From RDYJ01 sp034931405 (GTDB taxonomy: Bacteria > Cyanobacteriota > Cyanobacteriia > Cyanobacteriales > Nostocaceae): 64,000 nt of DNA. Below are positions 9,181 to 18,491 of this stretch, in pieces (position 1 is the first letter of the stretch; each line of letters starts with the position of its first letter). A program made the position numbers and the translations under genes. Location: contig NZ_JAYGHA010000003.1 of the NCBI RefSeq assembly GCF_034931405.1, positions 62,001 through 126,000 on the forward strand. Reading direction: 5' to 3'. Under the pieces are notes generated by a model. It was not told where the DNA came from, made no database searches, and saw nothing but the letters and a program-made list of their open reading frames with translations.

Positions 9181-10236
9181 TTAAAAAATAATTACTCCTC
9201 CTAGTTCTTCCATCATTTCTTCTAGGAGTTCTTCCATCATTTCTTCTCTAGAAAAACGTAAACTTGGTGGACCTTCTAAAAATTCTTTGATGGTAATTTT
9301 CTTTTCTCTAAAGTTTTTGATAAAGTCACGAATATCAACGACAACTTCAATTTGAGATTCTAGTTGTTCTATCATCAACCCAATAGAATCAACTCCGTGT
9401 TTAGCGGCTTTACGAGAATCGGAAACCATTGTACCTTCGGGAGTATTTTTAGCTAGACGTAGTTCCTTTTTTAATTTTTCATATTGATTTTTAAGAATTT
9501 CATTTTGTTGTTCTAGACTTGTACATCTGCGAGTTAAATCATCTTCGCTGTTATTATCAATATTTTCACCTAACTGATGTTGACGTTCAATTTCTAATAG
9601 TCTTGCTAAATCTCCCTCTTGGTAGGCTTTATTAATTTCTTTCATGATTTCTGTATGGGACTTATGAGTTTCGCTGTCCTGTACTTTATCAGGGTGAAAG
9701 ATTTCTGCTAACTTTAAAAATGTCTGTCTAACTTTTCTGGAATCTTCGGTTCTACTAGCAGAAGTTGATTGTGTTTCCTGCTGTGAATCCCAATATTGAT
9801 GGCGGTTTTGATGATTATTATCTGTCTCTGGGTTTTCAAATAATTCATCTAGGTCTATATCGTCATCTTCTTCTTGTTCTCGAATAGATTTAGGGCTAAT
9901 AATTCCGCCCATTTGCAAATTCATATAAAGTGATTCTATTTTTTGCTGAGTTTGTTTACTCAACTTTCTCGTAGTCAGAATTTCTTTAAATAGCGCATGG
10001 ATTTCTTGATCTAATTCTGACATTTTTTGAAAGCAAGGACTAGCTTTTTGAAATACGTTTGTGGCTAAAGAACGCATTTGCTCCACAAAATTATTTAATT
10101 CTGTTCGCTTTTTTTTAATCTGCTTAAGTATTGATTGATGTTCTTTTTCAAGAGCCGCTAAATGTATATGCAGGTCAGAAAGTGCTAGTGTTGTGCTTGG
10201 GGATGCTGGTGATGCAGACTTGGATTTTCTAGGCAT
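9181..10236 (-). CDS. J-domain protein with coiled coil
   Basis: The 351-residue protein starts with a coiled coil (about residues 20-110), followed by an acidic linker (EQEEDDDIDLDELFE) and an internal J-like domain around residues 168-210. The J-domain tripeptide HPD is at 181-183 in LAEIFHPDKVQD. A second coiled coil (about 235-270) follows. The C-terminus is acidic (EEMMEELLEEMMEE). J domains stimulate Hsp70 (DnaK) ATPase, so a co-chaperone role is likely; the client is unknown. The J domain is internal rather than N-terminal, as in several cyanobacterial stand-alone J proteins. It is flanked by repeats and is not in an operon. Confidence 0.75.
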   Translation of the reverse strand: MPRKSKSASPASPSTTLALSDLHIHLAALEKEHQSILKQIKKKRTELNNFVEQMRSLATNVFQKASPCFQKMSELDQEIHALFKEILTTRKLSKQTQQKIESLYMNLQMGGIISPKSIREQEEDDDIDLDELFENPETDNNHQNRHQYWDSQQETQSTSASRTEDSRKVRQTFLKLAEIFHPDKVQDSETHKSHTEIMKEINKAYQEGDLARLLEIERQHQLGENIDNNSEDDLTRRCTSLEQQNEILKNQYEKLKKELRLAKNTPEGTMVSDSRKAAKHGVDSIGLMIEQLESQIEVVVDIRDFIKNFREKKITIKEFLEGPPSLRFSREEMMEELLEEMMEELGGVIIF

Positions 10237-10486
10237 GAGAAAGATAAGTAAGTTTAAGGGTTTACAAGATAACTTAATTTAAATGTGAGTAATTACTATT
10301 ATTTGGCTTATTGGATGAATTAGTTGTTCTCATTTTACTATTTTCTGGTGCATAATTATATTAAATAAATTTAATCTATCTGAGGATGTATTACGATTGA
10401 GTGATGGGATCATGATGGTGGGCAATATCCACCCTAGAAAGTCGGGATTTCTTTATAACCAGGACTTGCTCAAGTGTCACATTGGT

Positions 10487-10549
10487 AAGGTGCGTCAGAT
10501 ATCAACTATCTGTTTATTTGCAAAATTTATGCAGTCTGACGCACCCTAC
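10487..10549. repeat. Inverted-repeat element with GTGCGTCAGA arms
   Basis: GGTGCGTCAGA and TCTGACGCACC form the ends of an element of about 63 bp with an AT-rich middle. A close copy lies at 59279-59343, including the shared inner text AAAATTTATGCAG. It is a small non-autonomous repeat and has no coding capacity. Confidence 0.7.
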
Positions 10550-10583
10550 AACTAGAACACCGATTCATTAATCGTAAGGGCGG

Positions 10584-10720
10584 TAAGGGCGAAGCATTCG
10601 GACAGCATATCAATGGTTTCAGCTATAGGTTATCATCTTCATTAATCATAAGGGCGAAGCATTCGGACAGCATATCAATGGTTTCAGCTATAGGTTATCA
10701 CCCGAATGCTTCGCCCCTAC
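10584..10720. repeat. 52-bp direct repeat of the GGCGAAGCATTCGG family plus inverted copy
   Basis: Two identical 52-bp units (10584-10635, 10649-10700) start with TAAGGGCGAAGCATTCGG and end with TATAGGTTATCA, separated by 13 bases. They are followed at 10701-10720 by an inverted copy of the core (CCCGAATGCTTCGCCCCTAC). The same core recurs at 23928-24303, 30415-30601 and 53405-53545. Confidence 0.8.
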
Positions 10721-10823
10721 AAGGGAAAAACAGATTACCTAGCATTACTGAATCGACGCTCTAGAAAGTCGGGATTTTTGGATAATTTCCAGTTTCTTAA
10801 CCGAATAGTGAGGAAATTTGTTT

Positions 10824-12185
10824 ATGGAATCTCTAGATATCAAATGGATTCGTTCTCAATTTCCAGCATTAAGCCAAACAATTAACGGACAACCAGCTAT
10901 TTTTTTTGATGGTCCTGGGGGAACTCAAGTACCGGGTGGTGTGTTGGATGCAATCAGTGATTATTTGGTCAGGTCTAATGCTAATGCTCATGGTTATTTT
11001 GCTACCAGTGCGCGAACTGATGCGGTAATTAATTCTGCACGGGCTGCGATCGCAGATTTTTTAGGATGTAATAATGATGAGGTGGTATTTGGTGGAAACA
11101 TGACCACTCTCACCTTTGCTGTGAGTCGTGCTATCGGCCGAGAAATACAAGCAGGTGATGAAATTATTGTTACCAAACTTGACCATGCAGCGAATGTTTC
11201 TCCCTGGTATGCTTTAGAAGAAAAAGGTGCAATTATTCAAGTTGTAGATATTAATCTTGAAGACTGTACCCTCGATTTAAATGATTTAAAACAGAAGATT
11301 AATTCCCGCACCAAATTAGTAGCAGTGACTTATGCTTCTAATGCTGTGGGGACAATTAATGATATTGCCAAAATAGTCAAATTAGCTCATGCTGTTGGGG
11401 CTTTGGTTTTTGTTGATGCTGTTCATTATGCTCCCCATGCACCTATTAATGTCCATCATTTAGATTGTGATTTTCTCGTTTGTTCTGCTTACAAATTCTT
11501 TGCTCCCCATGTTGGTATTCTCTACGGAAAAAAAGAACATTTAACTCGTTTAACTCCCTATAAAGTCAGACCTGCATCTAATGAAGTTCCATCCAAATGG
11601 GAAACCGGAACTTTAAATCATGAAGGTTTAGCGGGGTTGGTAGCAACAATTAATTATTTAGCAAAGTTAGGTTGTCACGTTTCCCCAACTTTAGATAATG
11701 AATTACTTGATTCTTTAATAGAAGCAGATAGGGAAGGTTTAACTACTTTTCATTGTCCGCGTTTTTTAACTTCTCCAGAACAATCAAATTATGAGTTAGC
11801 ATCTGCTTATCACAGTCGTCGTGCGGCTTTATTAGCAGCAATGTCAGCTATTCAACAATATGAAAGAGAATTAAGTAAAAAATTGATTTCTGGATTGTTA
11901 GCAATTCCAGGTTTAAGGGTTTATGGTATTACTGAACCTAGCCAATTTATCTGGAGAACTCCCACAGTTTCTATGACAATTGAGGGAAAAAAATCGGCAG
12001 ATGTAGCGAAGTTTTTAGGAGAAAAAGGTATCTTTACCTGGAACGGTAATTTTTATGCAATTGAACTCACAGAAAAGTTAGGTCTAGAAACATCGGGAGG
12101 TTTATTAAGAATAGGATTAGCACACTACAATACTGGGGCAGAAATTAATCAATTTTTGCAACTTGTCTCTGAGGTTGTGTCTTGA
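10824..12185 (+). CDS. Cysteine desulfurase-like PLP aminotransferase (class V)
   Basis: The 453-residue protein is a class V, PLP-dependent enzyme. It has the N-terminal GPGGTQVP motif, the cofactor-binding segment FGGNMTTLTFAVSRAI, LDHAANVSPW, and FVDAVHYAPH with the PLP-contacting Asp. The predicted Schiff-base lysine is in SAYKFFAPH. The length and the SAYKFFAPH motif fit the cysteine desulfurase-like subfamily rather than IscS/SufS; the usual mobile catalytic Cys loop is not evident. The substrate is therefore uncertain. I start at ATG 10824, with GAGGAAA about 8 bases upstream; an in-frame TTG lies 6 bases earlier. It is monocistronic and followed by a strong palindrome. Confidence 0.82.
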   Translation: MESLDIKWIRSQFPALSQTINGQPAIFFDGPGGTQVPGGVLDAISDYLVRSNANAHGYFATSARTDAVINSARAAIADFLGCNNDEVVFGGNMTTLTFAVSRAIGREIQAGDEIIVTKLDHAANVSPWYALEEKGAIIQVVDINLEDCTLDLNDLKQKINSRTKLVAVTYASNAVGTINDIAKIVKLAHAVGALVFVDAVHYAPHAPINVHHLDCDFLVCSAYKFFAPHVGILYGKKEHLTRLTPYKVRPASNEVPSKWETGTLNHEGLAGLVATINYLAKLGCHVSPTLDNELLDSLIEADREGLTTFHCPRFLTSPEQSNYELASAYHSRRAALLAAMSAIQQYERELSKKLISGLLAIPGLRVYGITEPSQFIWRTPTVSMTIEGKKSADVAKFLGEKGIFTWNGNFYAIELTEKLGLETSGGLLRIGLAHYNTGAEINQFLQLVSEVVS

Positions 12186-12205
12186 ACTAACGTTGTAATA
12201 AACAA

Positions 12206-12235
12206 TGTAGAGACGTTCCATGGAACGTCTCTACA
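12206..12235. repeat. Perfect 30-bp palindrome (repeat hairpin)
   Basis: The two half-sites TGTAGAGACGTTCCA and TGGAACGTCTCTACA form a perfect palindrome 20 bases after the stop codon of the preceding gene. This sequence is a common interspersed hairpin in cyanobacterial genomes. It may act as a 3' end stabiliser or weak terminator for both converging genes. Confidence 0.8.
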
Positions 12236-12292
12236 AGGATTGTAGAAAACGCTGATTTAAATGTTGTTGATGTCTATTGGCAAGGATACTAC

Positions 12293-13081
12293 TTATGCCT
12301 GAGACTTTTTTACCGCCATGTTTTTTTTGAGTTTGTTGAAACCATAAAACACACCACCAAATACTAGCAAACTAGCATTTGTGGAAAATCCAAAGGGAAC
12401 AGGTTCAGCAGGAGGATTGCTAGAAGGAGTACCAAAGTATTGTACTTGGATAGATGCTGATGCCAAAGTGGTAATGTTAGTTGCAACGTTACCACCCCCC
12501 CCATTAACAAGTGTGCCTATAGAAGTAAAAGGATCAAAAGAGTAAGAGCCTGCGCCTACAAATCCTGCAACATCTACGAGAGTATTAAAAGTTGCACTGG
12601 AAGCGCCGTTAACTGTGAAAGGTCCAAAATTAGCTGTTGCACCAGAAGCTAAACCCGAGTATGATTGAGGTCCAATTTGTGTAATATTCGAGTCATTCAA
12701 AGGAGAGAAAGTACCAGATGTATTTGGATTTAACAAGGCTAATAAAGCCGCAGGAGCGCCAGAAGCCGCATTCAAGTCATACTGTGAAGGTATCAGTGTA
12801 ACAATAAAATTCTGAGGGTTTGCAGCGTTATTAGTAACAGTTCCTGAACTCGTCAGTGAAGCAGTTACAGTAAATACTACCTCTTCTAAAGTATCTGGTC
12901 CATTGTACTGATTGAATGTTAATACAGGATTGCCACTAAGTTCGGTCAGCTGATTAGTGAATGACTGTGTTTGGGTAGATAACAGACTTATAGCTTCAGC
13001 CTTCGGGGAAATTGCCAAAGAAGCTAAAGACGCAGTAGCCAAAATAGCAAGTGCTTTTGGCGGAGAAAAAGTGGAATTCAT
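12293..13081 (-). CDS. Choice-of-anchor E-like exported protein with C-terminal anchor
   Basis: The protein (about 262 residues) has a signal peptide ending in SPKAEA, then the pattern TQSFTNQLTELSGNPVLTFNQYN seen in choice-of-anchor E domain proteins. The C-terminus PVPFGFSTNASLLVFGGVFYGFNKLKKN looks like a variant PEP-CTERM signal: a short PF-x-FS motif, a hydrophobic helix and Lys residues. I choose ATG 13081 because GAGG lies 6 bases before it; an in-frame ATG at 13105 gives an unlikely longer leader. Surface or extracellular location is inferred. No enzymatic motif is visible. Confidence 0.75.
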   Translation of the reverse strand: MNSTFSPPKALAILATASLASLAISPKAEAISLLSTQTQSFTNQLTELSGNPVLTFNQYNGPDTLEEVVFTVTASLTSSGTVTNNAANPQNFIVTLIPSQYDLNAASGAPAALLALLNPNTSGTFSPLNDSNITQIGPQSYSGLASGATANFGPFTVNGASSATFNTLVDVAGFVGAGSYSFDPFTSIGTLVNGGGGNVATNITTLASASIQVQYFGTPSSNPPAEPVPFGFSTNASLLVFGGVFYGFNKLKKNMAVKKSQA

Positions 13082-13455
13082 TTTGTACCTCATTAATGTT
13101 GTCATCCTGAATAATTTAATAGGGAACTTGATTAAGTGCGTAAATAGAAGAAATCAGGCGGTATAAAAATAACCGGATATCTCTGTGAAAATCTTACTGG
13201 TTTCAGTACAGTCTTATTACTTAAAAAACATCTTCAGAAAACCTGATTTTTCAGTAGTTCTGACGAAAGGATCTTTCAAGAAATACAACATGAACAGGTT
13301 TAGTGATTTTTTTGAGTGATTTTGCTAGGTTATCTCAGTGAGATTAACTAAGTATTAAATACTCCGGTGTGGTTTGTCAATCATCTACATATAAATTTTA
13401 CAAATCCTGAATATTAGATTCATAGTAAGCAACTAAATATTATCAGGTTTACTGT
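13082..13455. other. Intergenic region, no gene seen
   Basis: This stretch lies between two minus-strand genes and contains the promoter of the choice-of-anchor protein gene. I find no structured repeat or credible short gene in it. Confidence 0.45.
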
Positions 13456-15180
13456 TTATCCTTCCTGTTGACGATGATTTGTAGCCTGTCGCAATAATGA
13501 CTCCGCAAATGCGATCGCTTCATTGCCTGATTTACCACCGGCTAACTGTGCTAATTCTTCACGTCTGGTACTTAAATTATCTAAGCTAGTAACTCTCACA
13601 ACCGTACGCTGTTCTGTATTACCATTTTTATTAATGACTTGTTTATCTACGCGAAAATGTCGATCTGCCATTGCTGCAATTAACGGCTGATGAGTAACAC
13701 ATAATACTTGCTGACTTTGACTAAGTTGGTGTAATTTCTCAGCAATAGATTGAGCAACTCTTCCAGATACACCCACATCAATTTCATCAAATACCATTGT
13801 TTCCGCACCATCATGTTGATTAAAACAAGCTTTTAAAGCCAATAAAAATCGGCTCATTTCCCCACCAGAAGCAATTTCTGTTAAGGGTTGTATGGGTTCA
13901 CCAGGGTTAGGGCTAAACATAAAAGTAATTTTATCTGCACCCATCGCTGTTGGCGAAGTTGGCGTAATTTCAACTTGAAATTTTACTTTTTCCATTGCTA
14001 AAGGTTTGAGTTCAGCCAATAAATGAGATTCTAAATTAGCCGCAGTTTGCAGACGCAATTGGGTTAATTTTTGACTAACTTCGTTGAGATATTCTAAACA
14101 AATTTTTTCTTCTTGTTCTAAAGTTTCAATTGATTGTTCATGGTTATTGAGTTCTGCTAATTCTATTTGGATGCGTTCATAATAGGCGATCGCTTCTGTG
14201 AGAGTCGGTCCATATTTGCGACAAATTTGTTTTAATTCCCGAATCCGTTCTTCTACTTCTTCTAACCGCTGTGGATCTGCTTCTAAACTTTCTCCATAAA
14301 TGCTAATTTGTCGACCAACTTCCATTACTGCTGCTACTGCATCTCGCACCAATTCCAACATTGGTTGCATTCGAGAATCAAACTCGACAATATGATTTAA
14401 TATACCTTCACTGTCTCCCAATAAATCAGCAGCAGTGGGAGTTTCATCTTCATTTTGGTACAAAGCTTGATAAACTTTATAACTCATTTGTTGCAAGTCA
14501 ACAACATGATTGAGGCGTTGCATTTCTTGAGTTAATTGTTCCATTTCTTGCGGATCATCGAGATTTGCTGTACTCAATTCTTGAACTTGATAAGTTAATA
14601 AATCGAGTTGTTGTAAACGTTCTCTTTCTGAAGTGCGACGTTTTTCTAAAGTTTGGTGTGCAAAATTGTATGCACTAAAAGCAACCGCAACTTTTTGGCG
14701 TTGCTGCATTAAAGAATCACCACCGTATAAATCTAACCAATCTCTAATTTGGGCAGATTGTCCCACTTGTACAGTTTGCCCTTGGGCGGTAATTTCCACA
14801 AGGCGATCGCGCAAACTGCCCATAATTTGCCGATTTACCAACACCCCATTTACCCGTGACCTACTGCGGATATTACTGACAGTAACGGTAATTTCTCGAC
14901 TAATAACTACAGCATTATCATCAATTAAATCTATTTCCTGTTCATTCAACCAAGCAGCTAGGAAAGGATTTATACTAAAAGTTCCCTCTACCAATGCGCG
15001 ACTAGTCCCCGTGCGAATCACACGACTAGAAACTTTCCCACCTAAAACCGCATCAATCGCATCTAAAATAATCGACTTTCCCGCGCCGGTTTCCCCTGTT
15101 AAAACATTTAACCCAGCACCAAAATCCAACTCTAGTTGGTCAATAAGGGCAAAATTCTCAATTCTGAGGCACAGCAACAT
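13456..15180 (-). CDS. recN: DNA repair protein RecN
   Basis: The 574-residue SMC-like ATPase has the N-terminal core MLLCLRIENFALIDQLELDF and Walker A GETGAGKS (29-36). A long coiled coil occupies the middle. The C-terminal half has the ABC signature IASGGEMSRFLLALKA and Walker B METMVFDEIDVGVSG. RecN helps RecA-dependent double-strand break repair. Length and motif order match the family. It stands alone on the minus strand; the gap downstream is empty and upstream lies a dispersed repeat at 15281-15320. HIP1 octamers occur inside the gene at about 13511, 14187 and 14802. Confidence 0.97.
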   Translation of the reverse strand: MLLCLRIENFALIDQLELDFGAGLNVLTGETGAGKSIILDAIDAVLGGKVSSRVIRTGTSRALVEGTFSINPFLAAWLNEQEIDLIDDNAVVISREITVTVSNIRSRSRVNGVLVNRQIMGSLRDRLVEITAQGQTVQVGQSAQIRDWLDLYGGDSLMQQRQKVAVAFSAYNFAHQTLEKRRTSERERLQQLDLLTYQVQELSTANLDDPQEMEQLTQEMQRLNHVVDLQQMSYKVYQALYQNEDETPTAADLLGDSEGILNHIVEFDSRMQPMLELVRDAVAAVMEVGRQISIYGESLEADPQRLEEVEERIRELKQICRKYGPTLTEAIAYYERIQIELAELNNHEQSIETLEQEEKICLEYLNEVSQKLTQLRLQTAANLESHLLAELKPLAMEKVKFQVEITPTSPTAMGADKITFMFSPNPGEPIQPLTEIASGGEMSRFLLALKACFNQHDGAETMVFDEIDVGVSGRVAQSIAEKLHQLSQSQQVLCVTHQPLIAAMADRHFRVDKQVINKNGNTEQRTVVRVTSLDNLSTRREELAQLAGGKSGNEAIAFAESLLRQATNHRQQEG

Positions 15181-15280
15181 CAGGCTACAATCTCCGTGAG
15201 GGTAAATGCCGGATACTTTCCAATTTTATCTCTATTCAGCAGGTAATGTATAGGAAGTAACGGATTTTACTAAAGCTTAT

Positions 15281-15320
15281 CAGAATCAGGATTTACAGGA
15301 TTAAAGGATGAACAGGATTG
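15281..15320. repeat. Dispersed repeat, copy of 62088-62128
   Basis: CAGAATCAGGATTTACAGGA followed by TTAAAGGATGAACAGGATTG matches the sequence at 62088-62128 with one or two differences. It is non-coding in both places. Confidence 0.7.
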
Positions 15321-15361
15321 AGACTTAAATCCTACCAATTTTGATACTGATAGAAAATAGT

Positions 15362-15811
15362 TTAGTTAGTAGTTAATAAGCTATCTATATCTTTTGGGAA
15401 AGGACAATCTTCAGGGAATTTAGTATCATATTCCTTGCTCATGTTTTTTACTGCATCTTGATAACATTCATCACTGACAGTTAAATAATAATTACGCAAG
15501 CTTGGGGAATCTCTAAAAATACGTTTTAGTTCCTGTTGGGTACGGCTAATAGTTACTTCCCAACCGCGATAACATTCTGGTAAGTTTACATAATGACGTT
15601 TAAGTAAATGTTCAAATAAAGTAGTTAACCGACGTTCTAATTCTCTTTTATCTCTCCCCCCCAAAGCTTCTATCTCCTCAATTAAATTTTCCCAGTCTAC
15701 ATAACTATAATCTTGAGATTTTAATTTGCTGACTGTGTTTTGAATCCACAGTGCAAAGTCTGTTTGATAAAGATGTTGAACTGATGATTTAGTCATAGCA
15801 TTTATTGTCAT
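15362..15811 (-). CDS. DUF29 family protein
   Basis: The 149-residue protein has the DUF29 pattern: LYQTDFALWIQNTVSKLKSQDY, DWENLIEEIEALGGRDKRELERRLTTLFEHLLK, then RGWEVTISRTQQELKRIFRDSPSL. The family is small, alpha-helical, very common in cyanobacteria and has no established function. I start at ATG 15811; an in-frame TTG 6 bases earlier and an ATG at 15796 are alternatives. It is isolated, with no evident operon partner. Confidence 0.85.
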   Translation of the reverse strand: MTINAMTKSSVQHLYQTDFALWIQNTVSKLKSQDYSYVDWENLIEEIEALGGRDKRELERRLTTLFEHLLKRHYVNLPECYRGWEVTISRTQQELKRIFRDSPSLRNYYLTVSDECYQDAVKNMSKEYDTKFPEDCPFPKDIDSLLTTN

Positions 15812-15958
15812 AATCAAGGATTTTCAAAATGAAAACATGAACAGGATGGAATACCTAGCTGAGGTTTTTGAAATCTTCCTAAAATCAATTATAGCCTCAT
15901 CCTGTAAATTCTAACGAATAATTGCATTTAATGGCACATTAATTTATGTAATAACAAA

Positions 15959-15990
15959 ATCCCCGACATCTCAAAGAAGGCGGGGATCTG
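15959..15990. repeat. Short hairpin of the AGATCCCCGACTTCT family
   Basis: AATCCCCGACATCT and a right arm AGGCGGGGATCT form a diverged hairpin between the DUF29 gene and acsF, 65 bases past the end of acsF on the minus strand. Confidence 0.7.
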
Positions 15991-16054
15991 AAAATAAGAA
16001 TTACGCGAGATTAAAAATTTTAAATAGGATAAACTACCAAAAATACAACCAAAA

Positions 16055-17131
16055 TTAACACACATTCTGACGAGTTTTTTCTGCGTTGATGGGTTTAATT
16101 AGGTAAAGTTTCAACATATACCAAAAGATGTTTGTCATCAACGGGATTTTTTGGAAGAACTTCACAATTCCCAACTCTTTGCTGTTATTAAGTGCAATTA
16201 ATTTTTGGTTATTGATTGCACACTGTTCCAAATACCAGAAAAAGTAAGGGTGTTCTGTATTTAAGATAGTGGGAAAAGCCCTCGCTGCGGTTTTGTTGGT
16301 TTCTGTAATTACCTGATTATTGTATTTACGGGGATGAATTCCTAAAATTTCATAGAAATTTGCCCGTTCAAACACAGTCATTGTGTGGGTAACAAACACA
16401 GTTAGTAAGAAGAAACGTACCCATAACCGCGCTTTCCAATTATTCCATAACTGGGGTTGAGAACGTAACAAAGCCTTGAAAAAATCCCCGTGTCTATTTT
16501 CATCCTGACACCAGCTTTCAAACTTTCTAAATAAAGGATAAAACTGGAATTCTGGATTTTTTTCGATATGGCGAAACACTAGAATATAACGCCAATACCC
16601 AATTTTTTCTGATAGGTAAACTGTGTAAATTACCCACTCAGCAGGAAAGAAAGTATAGGTACGATTTTTAGTTAAGTAACTTAAGTCCAGGGAAAGATTA
16701 AAATCCGCCATTGACTTATTCAAAAAACCTGCATGACGGGCTTCATCCCGCGCTAGATAATCAAATGCTTCTGATAGGAGAGGGTTACTATCTTTGATAC
16801 GACGAGATAATTCTTTAAACAGTAAAAACCCAGAAAATTCTGAAGTACAAGAACGTTCTAAAAAGTCAATAAAAGCCAGCCGTTTTTCACCCTGAATGTG
16901 ATCCCATCCTTGTTTAAATTCATCATCACGAACAAAATGATGGCGGTTATAATCAGCTTTGAGTTCATCAACTACAGCCCTGATTTCCGCTTCATGAGCA
17001 GAAATATCCATTTTGGCCACAGCATCAAAATCTGTGGTGTAAAATCGGGGTGTTAATAATGTTTCTTGAACTGGTGCTTTTACACCTGGTTTCAATAATT
17101 CAATTGGGGGAGTTTTCAAAGACTTAACCAT
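16055..17131 (-). CDS. acsF: Mg-protoporphyrin IX monomethyl ester oxidative cyclase (AcsF)
   Basis: The 358-residue protein is the aerobic, diiron cyclase that forms the isocyclic ring of chlorophyll, giving divinyl protochlorophyllide. Diiron ligand motifs are visible: CTSEFSGFLLFKEL, ARDEARHAGFL and CQDENRHGDFF, with the ExxH pairs. Length and the N-terminal TPRFYTTDFDAVAKMDIS match cyanobacterial AcsF/ChlE. It acts at the thylakoid membrane. It is not next to other chlorophyll genes here. A MITE-like repeat lies upstream at 17302-17428. Many cyanobacteria carry two acsF copies for high and low oxygen; whether this is the main one cannot be judged. Confidence 0.95.
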   Translation of the reverse strand: MVKSLKTPPIELLKPGVKAPVQETLLTPRFYTTDFDAVAKMDISAHEAEIRAVVDELKADYNRHHFVRDDEFKQGWDHIQGEKRLAFIDFLERSCTSEFSGFLLFKELSRRIKDSNPLLSEAFDYLARDEARHAGFLNKSMADFNLSLDLSYLTKNRTYTFFPAEWVIYTVYLSEKIGYWRYILVFRHIEKNPEFQFYPLFRKFESWCQDENRHGDFFKALLRSQPQLWNNWKARLWVRFFLLTVFVTHTMTVFERANFYEILGIHPRKYNNQVITETNKTAARAFPTILNTEHPYFFWYLEQCAINNQKLIALNNSKELGIVKFFQKIPLMTNIFWYMLKLYLIKPINAEKTRQNVC

Positions 17132-17301
17132 AGTAATCCTGATTGATATTTACTCTCGTAAAAACTATATAAGCATAAAGATTGCTTAATAGTCATCAGT
17201 TAAATTATTGAAAATAAATTGTACAAAATAACCTGATATACTTTAGCAATTGCTGAAAATTTAGTGGCTATGTAATTTAAAACTGTCAACAATATCACCA
17301 T

Positions 17302-17428
17302 AAGTAATTGCACTAAAATTATAGCAGTCGGTTATATCCAGATCCCCGACTTCTGAGATCAATTTATCATTTATGAACATAATCAAGGAAAGAAGTCGGG
17401 GATCTTATCGTCTTACCTGAATTCTTGC
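17302..17428 (-). repeat. MITE-like element, family with GTAAG ends and AGATCCCCGACTTCT hairpin
   Basis: The core hairpin spans 17340-17405 (AGATCCCCGACTTCT ... AGAAGTCGGGGATCT) with a middle that contains ATCAATTTATCATTTATG. The right end CCTGAATTCTTGC matches the terminal repeat of the copy at 25429-25551 in reverse orientation; the left end is degenerate. It abuts the stop codon of the CHAD gene. Confidence 0.7.
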
Positions 17429-17429
17429 A

Positions 17430-18401
17430 TTATGTACAGGGTTGCAGAACTGTTAAATATAATTTATGTCTAGTTTCAGCTTTTAAATATTGTGTTTGTA
17501 TTGGCTGCCATTGCTGCCATAATTGATAACGATTAGCGGCTAATAAAGTTGTTAATCCACTAAGTTGATTGTTCATTTCTGACTTAAAGATATTCACTAG
17601 CCATTCATTTAAAACCATGCTATCTTGCAAATTACCCAAGGTTTCTTGAATATTTTTTACTTCTGAAATATGTGCTGTGAAGTCTTCACCATATAAATCC
17701 GTAAATAATTCCATTTGATAACGGATTCTTTTAGCTTGTTTTCGCAAATTATGAAGAGTTTCACCTTTAATTTTCAGATGTTGTTCTAATTGTTCCGGTG
17801 TCCAGTTATTTTGAACAACTACTTCTGAATTTACAACTTCAGTGCCAATCATCCACCCTGGATGCAATAAAAATTTGCTGAGTTCTGGTAAAAGTAAATC
17901 TGGTAAAACTGGCTGAATTGGTAAATATGCTAATGGTTGATAACTAGGTTGTTTTAGCCACTGCTGAAAGTTATTTTTAAAAGATGTATAATTTTCGCTT
18001 TTCAGTATTTTTTTAACTTCAGAAAATGCAACCTTACGTTGTTTAGCTAAAGTAGAAAAAGCTATTTGCAAAGATGCTTTTTCTGTCTGTAGTAAATGTG
18101 GTTGATAATTATTTTCTAGTATCTCTTTGAGGACATCTAAATCTCGGAGATTTCCTAGTATTCTGGCAATTTTACCAATATTTTTATTGCTGGCTGACTT
18201 GGGCAAATTTAAAAATAGCTCAAACCGACTAACGGCAGTACGTAAACGACGCATTCCCACACGCATTTGGTGTAGTGCTTCTGGATCTTCGTCTTTCTTG
18301 ACTAATTTTTCTAATTTTATGGTTTTGCGGAAGTGTTGTTCAATTGCTTGGTATGCACAATCTCCTAGACTTGTGACTGTGGTTTTTGTAGTTAATTTCA
18401 T
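17430..18401 (-). CDS. CHAD domain protein
   Basis: The 323-residue protein is alpha-helical and carries the conserved CHAD pattern: RKTIKLEKLVKKDEDPEALHQMRVGMRRLRTAVSRFE near the start and LHNLRKQAKRIRYQMELF later. The conserved His and multiple Lys/Arg form a basic surface known to bind polyphosphate in CHAD proteins. A role in polyphosphate biology is likely but not proven here. I start at ATG 18401; an in-frame TTG lies 12 bases upstream. It is on its own, with a repeat touching its stop codon. Confidence 0.88.
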   Translation of the reverse strand: MKLTTKTTVTSLGDCAYQAIEQHFRKTIKLEKLVKKDEDPEALHQMRVGMRRLRTAVSRFELFLNLPKSASNKNIGKIARILGNLRDLDVLKEILENNYQPHLLQTEKASLQIAFSTLAKQRKVAFSEVKKILKSENYTSFKNNFQQWLKQPSYQPLAYLPIQPVLPDLLLPELSKFLLHPGWMIGTEVVNSEVVVQNNWTPEQLEQHLKIKGETLHNLRKQAKRIRYQMELFTDLYGEDFTAHISEVKNIQETLGNLQDSMVLNEWLVNIFKSEMNNQLSGLTTLLAANRYQLWQQWQPIQTQYLKAETRHKLYLTVLQPCT

Positions 18402-18491
18402 AATTAATATCAATTCACTATCTAATCAAGTTTTTGTATGATAGCATTAGGAAAAAATTGACATCTATTATTTTATAAACTTATAAACTTT

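Larger units (their letters stand above)
10237..10823. other. Intergenic region rich in repeats
   Basis: No gene is recognised between the two divergent genes. The region holds a hairpin element at 10487-10549, a 52-bp direct repeat (10584-10635 and 10649-10700), and two copies of CTAGAAAGTCGGGATTT, near 10434 and 10762. The promoter of the cysteine-desulfurase-like gene should lie after 10740. Confidence 0.6.
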
